64,000 bases of DNA, taken from assembly GCA_903813345.2 (NCBI GenBank), contig CAIIXF020000007.1:36604759-36668758 (forward strand), read 5' to 3'. The first letter of the stretch is position 1. Every line of letters starts with the position of its first letter. The notes under the pieces were generated by a model that did no database searches, had not been told where the DNA came from, and was given only the letters and a program-made list of their open reading frames with translations. The position numbers and the translations under genes are program-made. Positions 34,981-44,493 of the stretch are shown here, one piece after another. The DNA is from Owenia fusiformis (taxonomy: Eukaryota > Annelida > Polychaeta > Sabellida > Oweniidae).

Positions 34981-35067
34981 GGTCTCGATCGGGAATCGAA
35001 CCACCGACAGCTGGATTCAAACTATCAAAAGTGAGTCCAGCGCATCTGTCCATTAGGCCACAGAGCA
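34981..35067 (-). tRNA. tRNA-like sequence, probably a pseudogene or SINE head
   Basis: On the minus strand: A box TGGCCTAATGG, a five-pair stem CTGGA/TCCAG enclosing a 20-base loop (an intron-sized excess), B box GGTTCGATTCC, then a run of eight T immediately after the 3' end as for a Pol III terminator. It resembles intron-containing tRNA-Arg genes in layout. The acceptor and T stems pair poorly (several mismatches), so I doubt it is functional. The anticodon cannot be assigned safely. Confidence 0.45.
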
Positions 35068-35559
35068 GGATGAAATTGTTATTTTAAAGCTATGTTATGA
35101 ATTTTAGAAAACAGTCAAATCACTGCACAAGATTAATAAAAAAAATAGTCAATAATCATTTTAATAATATTTAAATATCTATTTCGGTAAATTTTTAAGT
35201 CAAAACCAGGATTAATGATGTAAATTCAGTTTTCAATTAGATAATCTATTTCCTGTTATGACTCGTAAAAAAACATGGCTCCGAAAAAATATTTCTTGCT
35301 TCCAATTTTCAAAATGATATATATCCATGGATCAGTTAATTCTGGCACCTGAACCCATCCTAATAGAAAGGTAAGACTATTTTCTTGAAATCATATCGCT
35401 TAAATTGTCGAAAGTCGGCCTAGAATCGTCCGAGAGTTATTTTAACTAATATACCAACAATATAATACCTCAAACCACAAAACCCACTTTGGTACAACCC
35501 GCGACTCGTTTAGTTTATTAATATGCATATACTGTAACTGATCGTTTTAGAGATCTTAG

Positions 35560-37175
35560 GTCAAGGTCACAATGACATTATATCTTGTAAACAAAACTGA
35601 ACTGAATGACTCATTACCCATATCAAAATTTACAAAGGCTTTACACCTACAATTTACACTCAGTTTATACTTACTTTACACCCAGTAAATAGGTGACCAA
35701 TTTCATATGCAAATGAGCTAATTTACACTTTAATTTACACTCAGTTTACACCTTAGTATACACCTACTTTACACTTAAGTTTACGTCTACTTTACATCCA
35801 GTTCGCACTTAGTTTTCACTTAAGTTAACACTCAGTTTACACTTACTTTACACCCAGTAAATAGGTGACCAATTTCACATGCAAATGAGCTAATTTACAC
35901 CTAAGTTTACACTCAGTTTACACTTTAGTATACATCCAATTTACATCAAGAGCACATTCTGATTGGTCAGATTTTAAACTTAATTTAATTTAATTTACCT
36001 AATCCTTAATTGGCGAAATGCTAACTGCTTATCGCAGGGGGAGAGAATGCAAAGATATTCTGAATTTTGAAGCACTGTGATCAGAGAATAATATTAATGA
36101 AGATACAGGGGGTCCAAAGGGTAACGAATTGCAAAAACAAAAATCCCATGTTAAATCGCAATGGGGATTTCCTTGAATTTTCTATCTAAGCGCTTTAAAA
36201 GGTATTTGTAGGAGTTATGCTATACAGTAGTACAAATATCACAGAATGATCAGCATTAAAGATCTATACAAGGAGTTCTGCTCAGATTTTTAAATTGAAG
36301 TTTTAAACAAAAAATGCTAAAATAATTCTGTTTTGTAAAAAGTTCAAATCCGCCATCTTGAACTATGATGTCACAATGACACTCTTTTGCATATTCAATT
36401 TTTTCAAGAAAACCCCCCATAAAATATGGGTCTCTATAATTTATTGGGCCTTGCTTCCTTCTCTTGCTTCTAGATTATTTGACAAATAACTTTTTATTTT
36501 CTTCATTTTTCCAAAAAGTTTCCATTCTCCAAGGAGTTAGTGAATGTATATGTCCTATGTAAAACCTATACAAATAAACTGACCCATATTGAATTACAGC
36601 CCAGGATATAATGCCATCATGATTCAGATTAGAATGAATTCTAGGTGAAAAGATCAAAACAAACAGGCAAGCACAAAAGGTAGAAAGATTCAATGGATAT
36701 ATTGAAAAGTAATTTGAAGCTTAAGAAAATGGATAACTAAATGAACAATGATGATGAAACTGGAACAAATACACAGTCAACTAATACCTAATGGTAAAGT
36801 TGACACCAAAATCAAAAAAAGTAAAACTGTATCAGGGCCGATGTTATAGGATTTTGTGAAGACTTACCAAAACCAAAATGGCTTAGCCAGCTTTGATTGA
36901 AAGAGAGGCTGCATGAGCCTCGTTTTGGAATTAGGATTCAGTCAAGTATACACTTAGTTTACATTTTGACCAATATTTGATTTTTCTGAGTCTAATTTAC
37001 ATCCAGTTTTCACTTTTAACAAATTCAAAGTCAAGTTAACACCTAGTAAATCAGTGTTTAGTTTCTGCTAGTAAATACCTATTTACTTGAGGTAAAGTTA
37101 ACATCGAAGTATACACCAAGGTCTGGTGTAAATTAAGTGTAAACTGGATGTAAACTTGAATTCATTTTTGTTTGG
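35560..37175. repeat. TTTACAC-motif repeat region
   Basis: Many copies of tttacac, often as tttacactcagtttacac. A longer phrase (cagtaaataggtgaccaatttca-atgcaaatgagctaatttacac) appears twice, near 35682 and 35850. The same motif returns in inverse sense (gtgtaaa) near 37080-37155, suggesting a bounded element of about 1.6 kb. The middle (36050-36900) shows nothing recognisable. Confidence 0.6.
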
Positions 37176-37188
37176 GTAACCCTTGGCC

Positions 37189-37787
37189 TTCTATAGTGCT
37201 GATACAAAATAATAAAGGGTGAGTTTTCAAACTAGACAGACTTCTTCTATCAAAATGGGTTTGCCTATATACCCCTGAGGCCTTTATCTGATAGATAGAA
37301 TGCACAAATAAAACAAAAGTGTTGCTATTATAGGTAAAAAGTTCTCTTAAAATTACGAATTACCTGCTAATTCTGTCATTTGTCCGCCATTTTTGGGGAA
37401 GTTACACTAAAACACAAACTCTATGAAACGAAACGAAATCACTAGAAAAAGACATGGAACACATCGTGATTTGTGAGCATGCGCACTAAAAGTTTAAACC
37501 AATCAGATTATTTGATTATTTTGCGCACATGAATTATTTGCTTCTGAGCACTTAGCTAACCACAATAAACAAACCTGGCGGAGATTACCCGGGCCCTTAC
37601 TTCATTTTGCGAAATTTCAGGTCAAACTCGTGACAAATGCATTTTGCATACGCTGGTATGAAGCCTTGGAGACAATTATTTTGGTAAACATGATTTACGG
37701 TGTATACTTTTCTGCAGTTTGGGACATTTAATATTAGAATTCAAGAAAATATGCGACTTATCAATTAATCTGTATCAGCACTATAGA
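37189..37787. mobile_element. 599-bp segment with 18-bp inverted ends
   Basis: TTCTATAGTGCTGATACA at the left is exactly inverted at the right (TGTATCAGCACTATAGAA). No target duplication was found. Non-coding. Confidence 0.5.
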
Positions 37788-38042
37788 AAGTACTGGAACT
37801 ATAATAATTTGGTCATGTGACTTCAGATCTCCAATCAGGTTGTTTTCTAGAAATCGTAACATTCTGGAAGCGTCTGAACTTTGCCTTTGTACTATATATC
37901 GAGAGAGCTTTTCGCTGGCAGTAGAAGATCAAAATTATTTAATAGGACACCTACTCTGAGAACATTTTATAACAATACAAACATACAACATGAGGACTTT
38001 ATATGGACATATATTAGAACATACACTCTTTACACTCTTTCG

Positions 38043-38170
38043 GGGATTATCATAAATAATTGTGGATTATCATTTAACATTTGTGGATTATCATCAAACA
38101 TTATTGGATACAACATTATAGGATTATGACGAACATTATTGGATTATTACAAACATTATCTATGTTGTAT
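38043..38170. repeat. GGATTATCAT minisatellite, unit 25-30 bp
   Basis: About five drifting copies of ggattatcatnaaacattntt. Confidence 0.65.
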
Positions 38171-38432
38171 TGATACCTATGTCACACTGTTATCCACGTT
38201 AACACAATCTCAGTAACATTGAGCTCCATGGTAACATAACCTATATAACATTGATTCCCATGTAAATATTATCTATGTGGTATTGATATCTATATTAACA
38301 TGACCTATGTCACACTGTTATCCATAAGGAATGTAACAGAAGTCATAGATTTGTGTTGATCGGATAATTTTGTTGATGCTAAAATTTCAATATTTAAATA
38401 GAAGGAACTACTCAAAAGCATTTCAAGAATAC

Positions 38433-38528
38433 CTCTGCGTCTGATCTTTGTTTCACTTCTGTTAGGTTACTATTTGCTTTCAGCAGCTCATCAGGTGTAC
38501 TTGTCAATTTCGATGAAAGATCGAGAGT
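38433..38528 (-). CDS. 96-nt coiled-coil exon, older copy
   Basis: Acceptor AG after a short tract, donor GTATTC, phase 0, 32 codons. Starts TLDLSSKLTSTPDELLKANS and ends KQRSDAE. A proline at position 12 would kink the helix. Intact but diverged. Confidence 0.7.
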
Positions 38529-38637
38529 CTGCAATTATAGAATAGTTTTGAATATTGTAGAAATAAAATTGTTGGTTTGAGGCTCAATTGACACCAGTTG
38601 GATGCGTTGAACTATTCTGAAGAATTTTAACAAATAC

Positions 38638-38763
38638 CTCTGCCTCCGACCTCTCCTTTGCTTCTGTCATATTATGATTCACCATTGACAGTTTTGTTAT
38701 GTTATTGTTTGCCAATACGAGTTTGTCCTGTAGAGATTTCATCTCGGAGGAAAGATTCAGAGC
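38638..38763 (-). CDS. 126-nt coiled-coil exon with a 10-residue expansion
   Basis: Phase 0, 42 codons, donor GTATTT. Starts ALNLSSEMKSLQDKLVLANN and ends AKERSEAE; the middle has an extra segment (ITKLSMVNHN) absent from 32-residue sisters. Forty-two residues are exactly six heptads, so this exon keeps heptad register where 32-residue exons add four extra residues. Confidence 0.75.
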
Positions 38764-38862
38764 CTGCAATCAAATGATGATTTGAAATATATAAATCACA
38801 TGACTGTGTCGAGGCTCAACTGGCAACATTTAAATAAATGGAAAAAATCTAAAAAAAATTAT

Positions 38863-38935
38863 TTAAATAGCTCTTCCTCTGATCTCTGCATTTCTTCTGT
38901 CAGATTATATATTACAGCATTTAGATCGATGTGTT
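38863..38935 (-). pseudogene. Relic of a coiled-coil exon (3' half)
   Basis: Matches the NLTEE-QRSE part of the consensus, but the donor GT is replaced by CT and the 5' half is missing. Confidence 0.65.
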
Positions 38936-39059
38936 GAGGCCCAATTAGCAACATTTGAATGATTTACAATATTGTAGAAATCGCATCACTTAACTGAACA
39001 GGCTCAAATTGCAACATTCAGATGAATTTGTCGAAGCTCAACTAGGAACATTTCAATTG

Positions 39060-39160
39060 CTTTTCGTCTGTCAGATTAGCATTTGCCACTGCCAGCTCAT
39101 TATGTAGAAATTAAAGAATGACCAAGTTTCCATTTTTGAGGAAAGATCCCATTACATAAT
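39060..39160 (-). pseudogene. Relic of a coiled-coil exon
   Basis: Pieces matching aacctgacagaa, gagctggcagtggcaaat and tctttcctc in reverse are recognisable, but the start, the donor and the frame are gone. Confidence 0.6.
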
Positions 39161-39341
39161 TGTGATGATCAGGCTCAAATGGAATTATTTAGATAAATGT
39201 GTCGAGGCCCAATTGGCAACATTTTAATGATTTACAATATTGTAGAAATCGCATCACTTTACCGACATTTGGATGAATCGCTGAGACGTAAATGGAAGCA
39301 TGTGATTAAACGGGACTATTCCAAAACATTTAATAAAATAC

Positions 39342-39437
39342 CTTTGTCGCTGTTCTCTGCCTTTCTTCTACCAGGCTATTATTTGCAATTGAAAGCTCAT
39401 CTTGTAGAGTTTTCATCTTGGAGGAAAGATCCAGAAG
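39342..39437 (-). CDS. 96-nt coiled-coil exon, most upstream intact copy
   Basis: Phase 0, AG acceptor (tgaattgcAG), donor GTATTT, 32 codons. Starts LLDLSSKMKTLQDELSIANN and continues SLVEERQRTATK. In transcription order it is the first intact coil exon after the nucleotidyltransferase/TPR exon, whose donor is also phase 0. Confidence 0.72.
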
Positions 39438-39534
39438 CTGCAATTCAATTATGATTTAAACATTGAAGAAATCAAATGAGGTTTATTGCAGCATTAAGAT
39501 AAAGTAATACAGTCAAAAGCGCTTCAATAAATAC

Positions 39535-39619
39535 ATTTGCCTCTGATGTTTGCTGCATCCTGCCAGGTTATTGATTGCTCATCTTTTAGAGTTTCCACCT
39601 TGGAGGAGAGATCCGGAAC
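39535..39619 (-). pseudogene. Frameshifted coiled-coil exon (85 nt)
   Basis: Acceptor AG and a GT donor are both present and the first 14 codons fit (VPDLSSKVETLKDE). A deletion of about ten bases in the middle and one more base leave 85 nt, which is not a multiple of three. Inclusion would break the frame. Confidence 0.7.
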
Positions 39620-39656
39620 CTGCGTTTGAAGAATAATGTAAAACATTTTAGAAATA

Positions 39657-40273
39657 GCATAAGTGTGATGATCAGACTAAAATGACAATATTTGGATGAA
39701 TGTGTCGAGGCTCAAATTCGCAACCATTCGAATTAGCGGAACTATTGATGAACATTTAATGAAATACTTCTGCCTCCGATTTCTGCTTTGTATCAGATGC
39801 TGGCACCCTTTTGCCGAAATATGGAGATAAATATATTTTGACCATACATCATGTTAGCCTAAGCATAAGTGTGATGATCAGACTAAAATGACAATATTTG
39901 GATGAATGTGTGGAGGCCCAAATTCGCAACCATTCGAATTAGCGGAACTATTGTTGAACATTTAATGAAATACTTCTGCCTCCGATTTCTGCTTTGTATC
40001 AGATGCTAGCACCATTTTGCCGAAAGGTCGAGATAAATACGTTTTGACCATACATCATGTTAGCCTAAGCATAAGTGTGCTGATCAGACTAAAATGACAA
40101 TATTTGGATGAATGTGTCGAGGCTCAAATTCGCAACCATTCGAATTAGCGCGGAACTATTGTTGAACATTTAATGAAATACTTCTGCCTCCGATTTCTGC
40201 TTTGTATCAGATGCTGGCACCATTTTGCCGAAAGATGGAGATAAATACATTTTGACCATACTTTATGTTAGCC
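39657..40273. repeat. Three tandem units of 204-207 bp derived from a half coil exon
   Basis: Units begin gcataagtgtg-tgatcaga near 39657, 39861 and 40068. Each contains acttctgcctccgatttctg, the reverse of the ...KQ(R)SEAE/donor end of the coil exon, while the acceptor half is missing. The exon-intron unit has thus been amplified as non-coding satellite. Confidence 0.8.
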
Positions 40274-40375
40274 TAAACTGGTAGGTGTAAGAAAATATAA
40301 GGTGTTTGGCTCTCAAATGGTAACGCATATCGTTTAGCAAACCAAACGCTCGTTTTTTTGGTGTTGCTCACCGTT

Positions 40376-41030
40376 TACCCCCTATCACACCAAGCTAGTT
40401 CTTAACCGTTCTTTTCAGTCATACAAAAAGCCGTAAAACGGGCCAAGTCTGCCTGTGGTCGTGAAAGATGTCAAAAATAATTAGCCACTTCGTACATAAA
40501 CAGTCTTCAGATTGTCCATCTCATTCCCAGATCGTTCAGGTCGCACCATCTCGCACACACACAAATTGATATCCGATTACACAACGTCGTTAAGTCGTCC
40601 CTAGTAGGGTCGAAGTACGGCAATTACGATCCTAGTCTAGTAGGTCATTTCGTTTGAAGTGCGTTGTCACACAATCTAATAACAGAGCGGTATGGTCGTC
40701 ACCGAATTTTGAATCGATTCAAAATTCAAAATCACATTCACCGTCCGGGCAAATGCATGAGTTCGAATACAGACCAAAGAATGTTGATTACGTCCATTCA
40801 GTTCAAACACAGTTTAAAACCAATTCGGCAACGTTTTGAAGAACGCAATGACGGCTGGTTTGGGTGTGATAGCTATTTTTGTTAATTCGTTCATTTATAA
40901 TCCTCTTTTTCTGATTGCGGTAAAACTCAGTGCGATGTTTTCCGTATTCACTCACGTTCGCAATTTACGTCTGATTACACAACGTCGTTATTGAACTACG
41001 TGTTAAAGCCTCTTTTACTCTGAATTTTTA
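40376..41030. repeat. Dispersed repeat, copy 2 (uninterrupted)
   Basis: Matches 10310-10610 and 11032-11330 without the 415-bp insert. The junction aatctaata-acagagcgg shows the empty site. Function unknown. Confidence 0.75.
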
Positions 41031-41736
41031 TTTACTTAAAGGGGCAATAAGGACTGTAGAGAAAATAGGAAAGATTTTTCTATTTTTTATTATTATTTAT
41101 TTTCTATTTTTTCTGAGCTATCAAGGCAACATTTGGTTTAACATCTTCTTTGACATACCTATTTTCTTAAAATGTATGGATAAATTATCAATTTCAGCAA
41201 AACTGTTTTTCAAAACTCTCACATTGAAATAACACAGGAGGCGAACAATTATTTCCAAAAATGACTTTGAAGCGCCGTAATTACATAAGTATTCATCAAA
41301 TAAACTAAACACTTAGTGTACAAAAAAGTTAGACAATTTATTTATTTTTGCTGAATCTTTTACTGAAAAGATATCCTGATTTCTGATTTGTCCCGAACCC
41401 TTCATTTCCCAATGGACTAATATTTGGAGGTATTGGAAATAAAGTCAAATTACGTTTCCATCAATATTATAGTTATTTCATCGCCGGTTAAGTAAATGAA
41501 AATTCAAACGTAAACTGGCGATAAGATGTAACCATTTTGCTCAGTAAACAAATTTATGTTCTCATCTCCTATCCCTAATTTTGTACTGAAGAGGGGCTTC
41601 TGAATTATATTGACTGATTTGTCTACAAATTTTCACTGGATTGAAACCTTTTTAAAATGGTGCATTGCTCTAAACTTAAAAATTAAATGTTCTGTCTCAG
41701 AAGATCCCCCTTCTTGAGCACATTACTGGGTATTAA
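41031..41736 (-). other. Intron DNA, nothing recognised
   Basis: AT-rich intron of the composite gene. No bounded repeat seen. Confidence 0.4.
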
Positions 41737-43042
41737 AGGACGATTCTCAGTTTGGAGAACAGTCACCTGGGCTAATAATTTTTTCATGAAAAATATAGAA
41801 ATATTACCCAAATTAAACTATGAATATTCAAAAGAGGACATTTAAATCTACAAGATGTAAAAATAACGAATTGGTCTGAAGCAGGGATAACGCTCAATTA
41901 GACCGATTCAATAAAATACAAGTCTCGATTTGGGGAAAGAAGTTCATCAGTGTACTGCGCTAATATTTTTTGGCGAAAAATCTAGAAATACAGGGTGTTC
42001 AAAAAAACGCAACCCAAAGATATCGCTATATCTTGAAAAATACTGGTTCAATTATGTTCATATTTTCAGGAAATAAAGAAGAGACTGTGTATGTATAGCT
42101 CATGTAAATGATAAGTTGTAAAACATGATGCCTTAGACACCTGCTCAAAAGACAGTTGTACTAGGAAAATACGAAAAACGCAGTCGAGGGTGTCTGCAAC
42201 CGCAAAAACATTAAATAACTTCCTAACCATAGTGTTTTGGCTCTTCAGATTTGGCACAAATTATCTTCATTCACTGTTTGGTAAATCTGTAGAGTGAAAT
42301 AAAAATCACTTCAGGGACTTTACAGTCATGGTTGAAATGCTTTCAAATCGCAGTCAAACGCCCTGGTTCAGGGAGACTTAAGAAGGAATTTTGACCATGT
42401 CTGTAAACTCCCTGGAGTGATTTTAATGAAACTCCACAAATGCACCACACATTGAATGAGGATAATTTGTGCCAAATTTGAAGTGCCAAAACACTATGGT
42501 TAGAAAATTATTTGGTTTTATTGCTGTGGCAGTCACCTCTGACTGCGTTTTCATATTTTCCTAGTACAACTGTCATTTGAGCAGGTGTCCAAGGCATCAT
42601 GTTTTACAACTTACTGACAACAGGAGCTATACATACATAGTCTCTTCTTTCTTTTCCTGAAAAAATGAACATAATTGAATTAGTATTTTCCAAGATATAG
42701 TGGTTTTCCATGAGCGTTTTTCGTATTTTGCTAGTACAACTGTCTTTTGCGCAAGTGACCAAGACATCATGTTTTACAACTAAATTACAACAGGGGCTAT
42801 ACATACACAGTCTCTTCTTTCTTTCCTGAAAATATGAATATAATTGGATAGGTATTTTCCAAGATATAGCGATTTCTTTGGGTTGCGTTTTTTGAACACC
42901 CTGTATTACCCAAATTAAATTATAACTATTCAAAAGAAGATATTCAAATCTATATTATGTAAAAAAATCAAATTTGTCCGAAGCAGGGATAATGCTCATT
43001 TAGATTGATGAACTTCGTTCTCCAAACCGAGAATCGTCCTTT
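41737..43042. mobile_element. Element with 26-bp inverted ends, host to a nested MITE
   Basis: aaaggacgattctcagtttg at the left is inverted at the right with one mismatch in 26 bases (AAAGGACGATTCTC[AG]GTTTGGAGAAC). A phrase ttacccaaattaaa-tat...gaagcagggataa occurs on both sides of the nested element (41810-41890 and 42905-42990). Confidence 0.7.
41991..42903. mobile_element. 913-bp TA-flanked MITE, nested
   Basis: Ends cagggtgttcaaaaaaacgcaa and inverse, TA at 41989-41990 and 42904-42905. The arms carry aagatatcgctatatcttga and its inverse. Inner blocks such as ctagtacaactgtc-tttg-gca-gtg recur, so the inside is itself repeated. Same family as the left end of 7708. Confidence 0.88.
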
Positions 43043-43236
43043 GTCATATTTATGACGCCAACTTATGGTAAAAAGTTACACTTGCGATTTTGTGAGTTGT
43101 TCTATTCAATCCATTCTAACTTTTACCATATGTACAAAATTCTTTGAAATGTTCTCCATTTTGCCAAAGTATACTTACACTGTACCTGTACATTTGAATG
43201 TTCAGTATGATAATTCAAAAAATGATCGATAAAGGA

Positions 43237-44087
43237 CACCCTATGCAGACAGAGCCTGTGGGAAATATTGGGTGCGGCGCAAATGAGCGGAGGGTGCGGA
43301 GCTAACGGTCATTTTTGAATTTAAAATGGGGGGATTTCTGAAACTAAGCCGTTTTGGGACTTCAAATATACCAAGATATGTGTATTTGACACCAAATATC
43401 AATAAAATTGTGAAAATAGTAGTGCAATTCATTTTATAGCGACGCAGTATGCCTTAAACATTTCCCAGACCTATATATTTTGAGACTATCCTTTTAATAC
43501 TGCGTCCCCAGCATTCATAAAAAATGGTGTTCAAGATACACTACCCATGCAAATTATTTTTGCATCTTGGAAGCCAGGCAGTATCTGTGTGATTTTATAA
43601 AAATTCGGAAATGTTCTTCAGATATGAGCCCCCTCTAAATATTGGGTGCGGAGCTACGTTTATGGAGCTGCTCCGCACCCAATATTTAGAGGGGGCTCAT
43701 ATCTGAAAAACATTTCCGAATTTTTATAAAATCACACTGATACTGCCTGGCTTCCAAGATGCAAAAATAATTTGTATAGATAGTGTACCTTGAACACCAT
43801 TTTTTATGAATGCTGGGGACTCAGTATTAAAAGAATAATTTCAAAATATATAGGTCTGGGAAAGGTTTAAGGCACACTGCGTCGCTATAGAATGAATTGC
43901 GCTACTATTTTCACAATTGTATTGATATTTGGTGTCAAATACACATATCTTGGTATATTTGAAGTCCCAAAACGGCTTAGTTCCAGAAATATCCCAAATT
44001 TAAATTCAAAAATGACCGTTAGCTCCGCACCCTCCGCTCATTTGCTCCCCACCCAATATTTCCCACAGGCTCTGTCTGCATAGGGTG
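43237..44087. mobile_element. 851-bp near-perfect palindrome with 5-bp target duplication
   Basis: Ends CACCCTATGCAGACAGAGCC and inverse; AAGGA at 43232-43236 and 44088-44092. Each arm is about 420 bp and the centre is near 43660 (gtgcggagctacgtttatggagctgctccgcac). Arms match base for base over long stretches. The open frames in the arms are mirror shadows. Confidence 0.9.
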
Positions 44088-44493
44088 AAGGACCATGTTC
44101 CTTTTTTTCTTTACTGAGCTTAGCTTTAAGTGAGAATGATAAATGCTTTTGTTTATGATAGACTCTGTAACGGTATATTCAAGTAAAAGCAATATGCACA
44201 TTTCCAGGAAATCATTCCTTAGTTGGAGAATCTGAATAAAGTGATGGAATTTGTTCAATATGTATTTATAGTTCGTTCCTTTGGATGGGTTATTGAGTTG
44301 TTGTTAGTAGAAATTGCTAAATATCAACAATAGGTATGTAACTTGAAAGACAATATTCGAAAACATATGTATCACGCTTCAAGATCTAATGTAACCTGAT
44401 CATTCTTAAACTGCAGAACAGATCAGAACAACTGATAAATTATAAGGCACCAAAAGTATATACAAGTACAGAATATAACATTAATGTGCTCAC

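Noticed and set aside
43241-44083. Pair of nearly identical 63-residue frames on opposite strands
   Set aside because: They are mirror images produced by the 851-bp palindrome.
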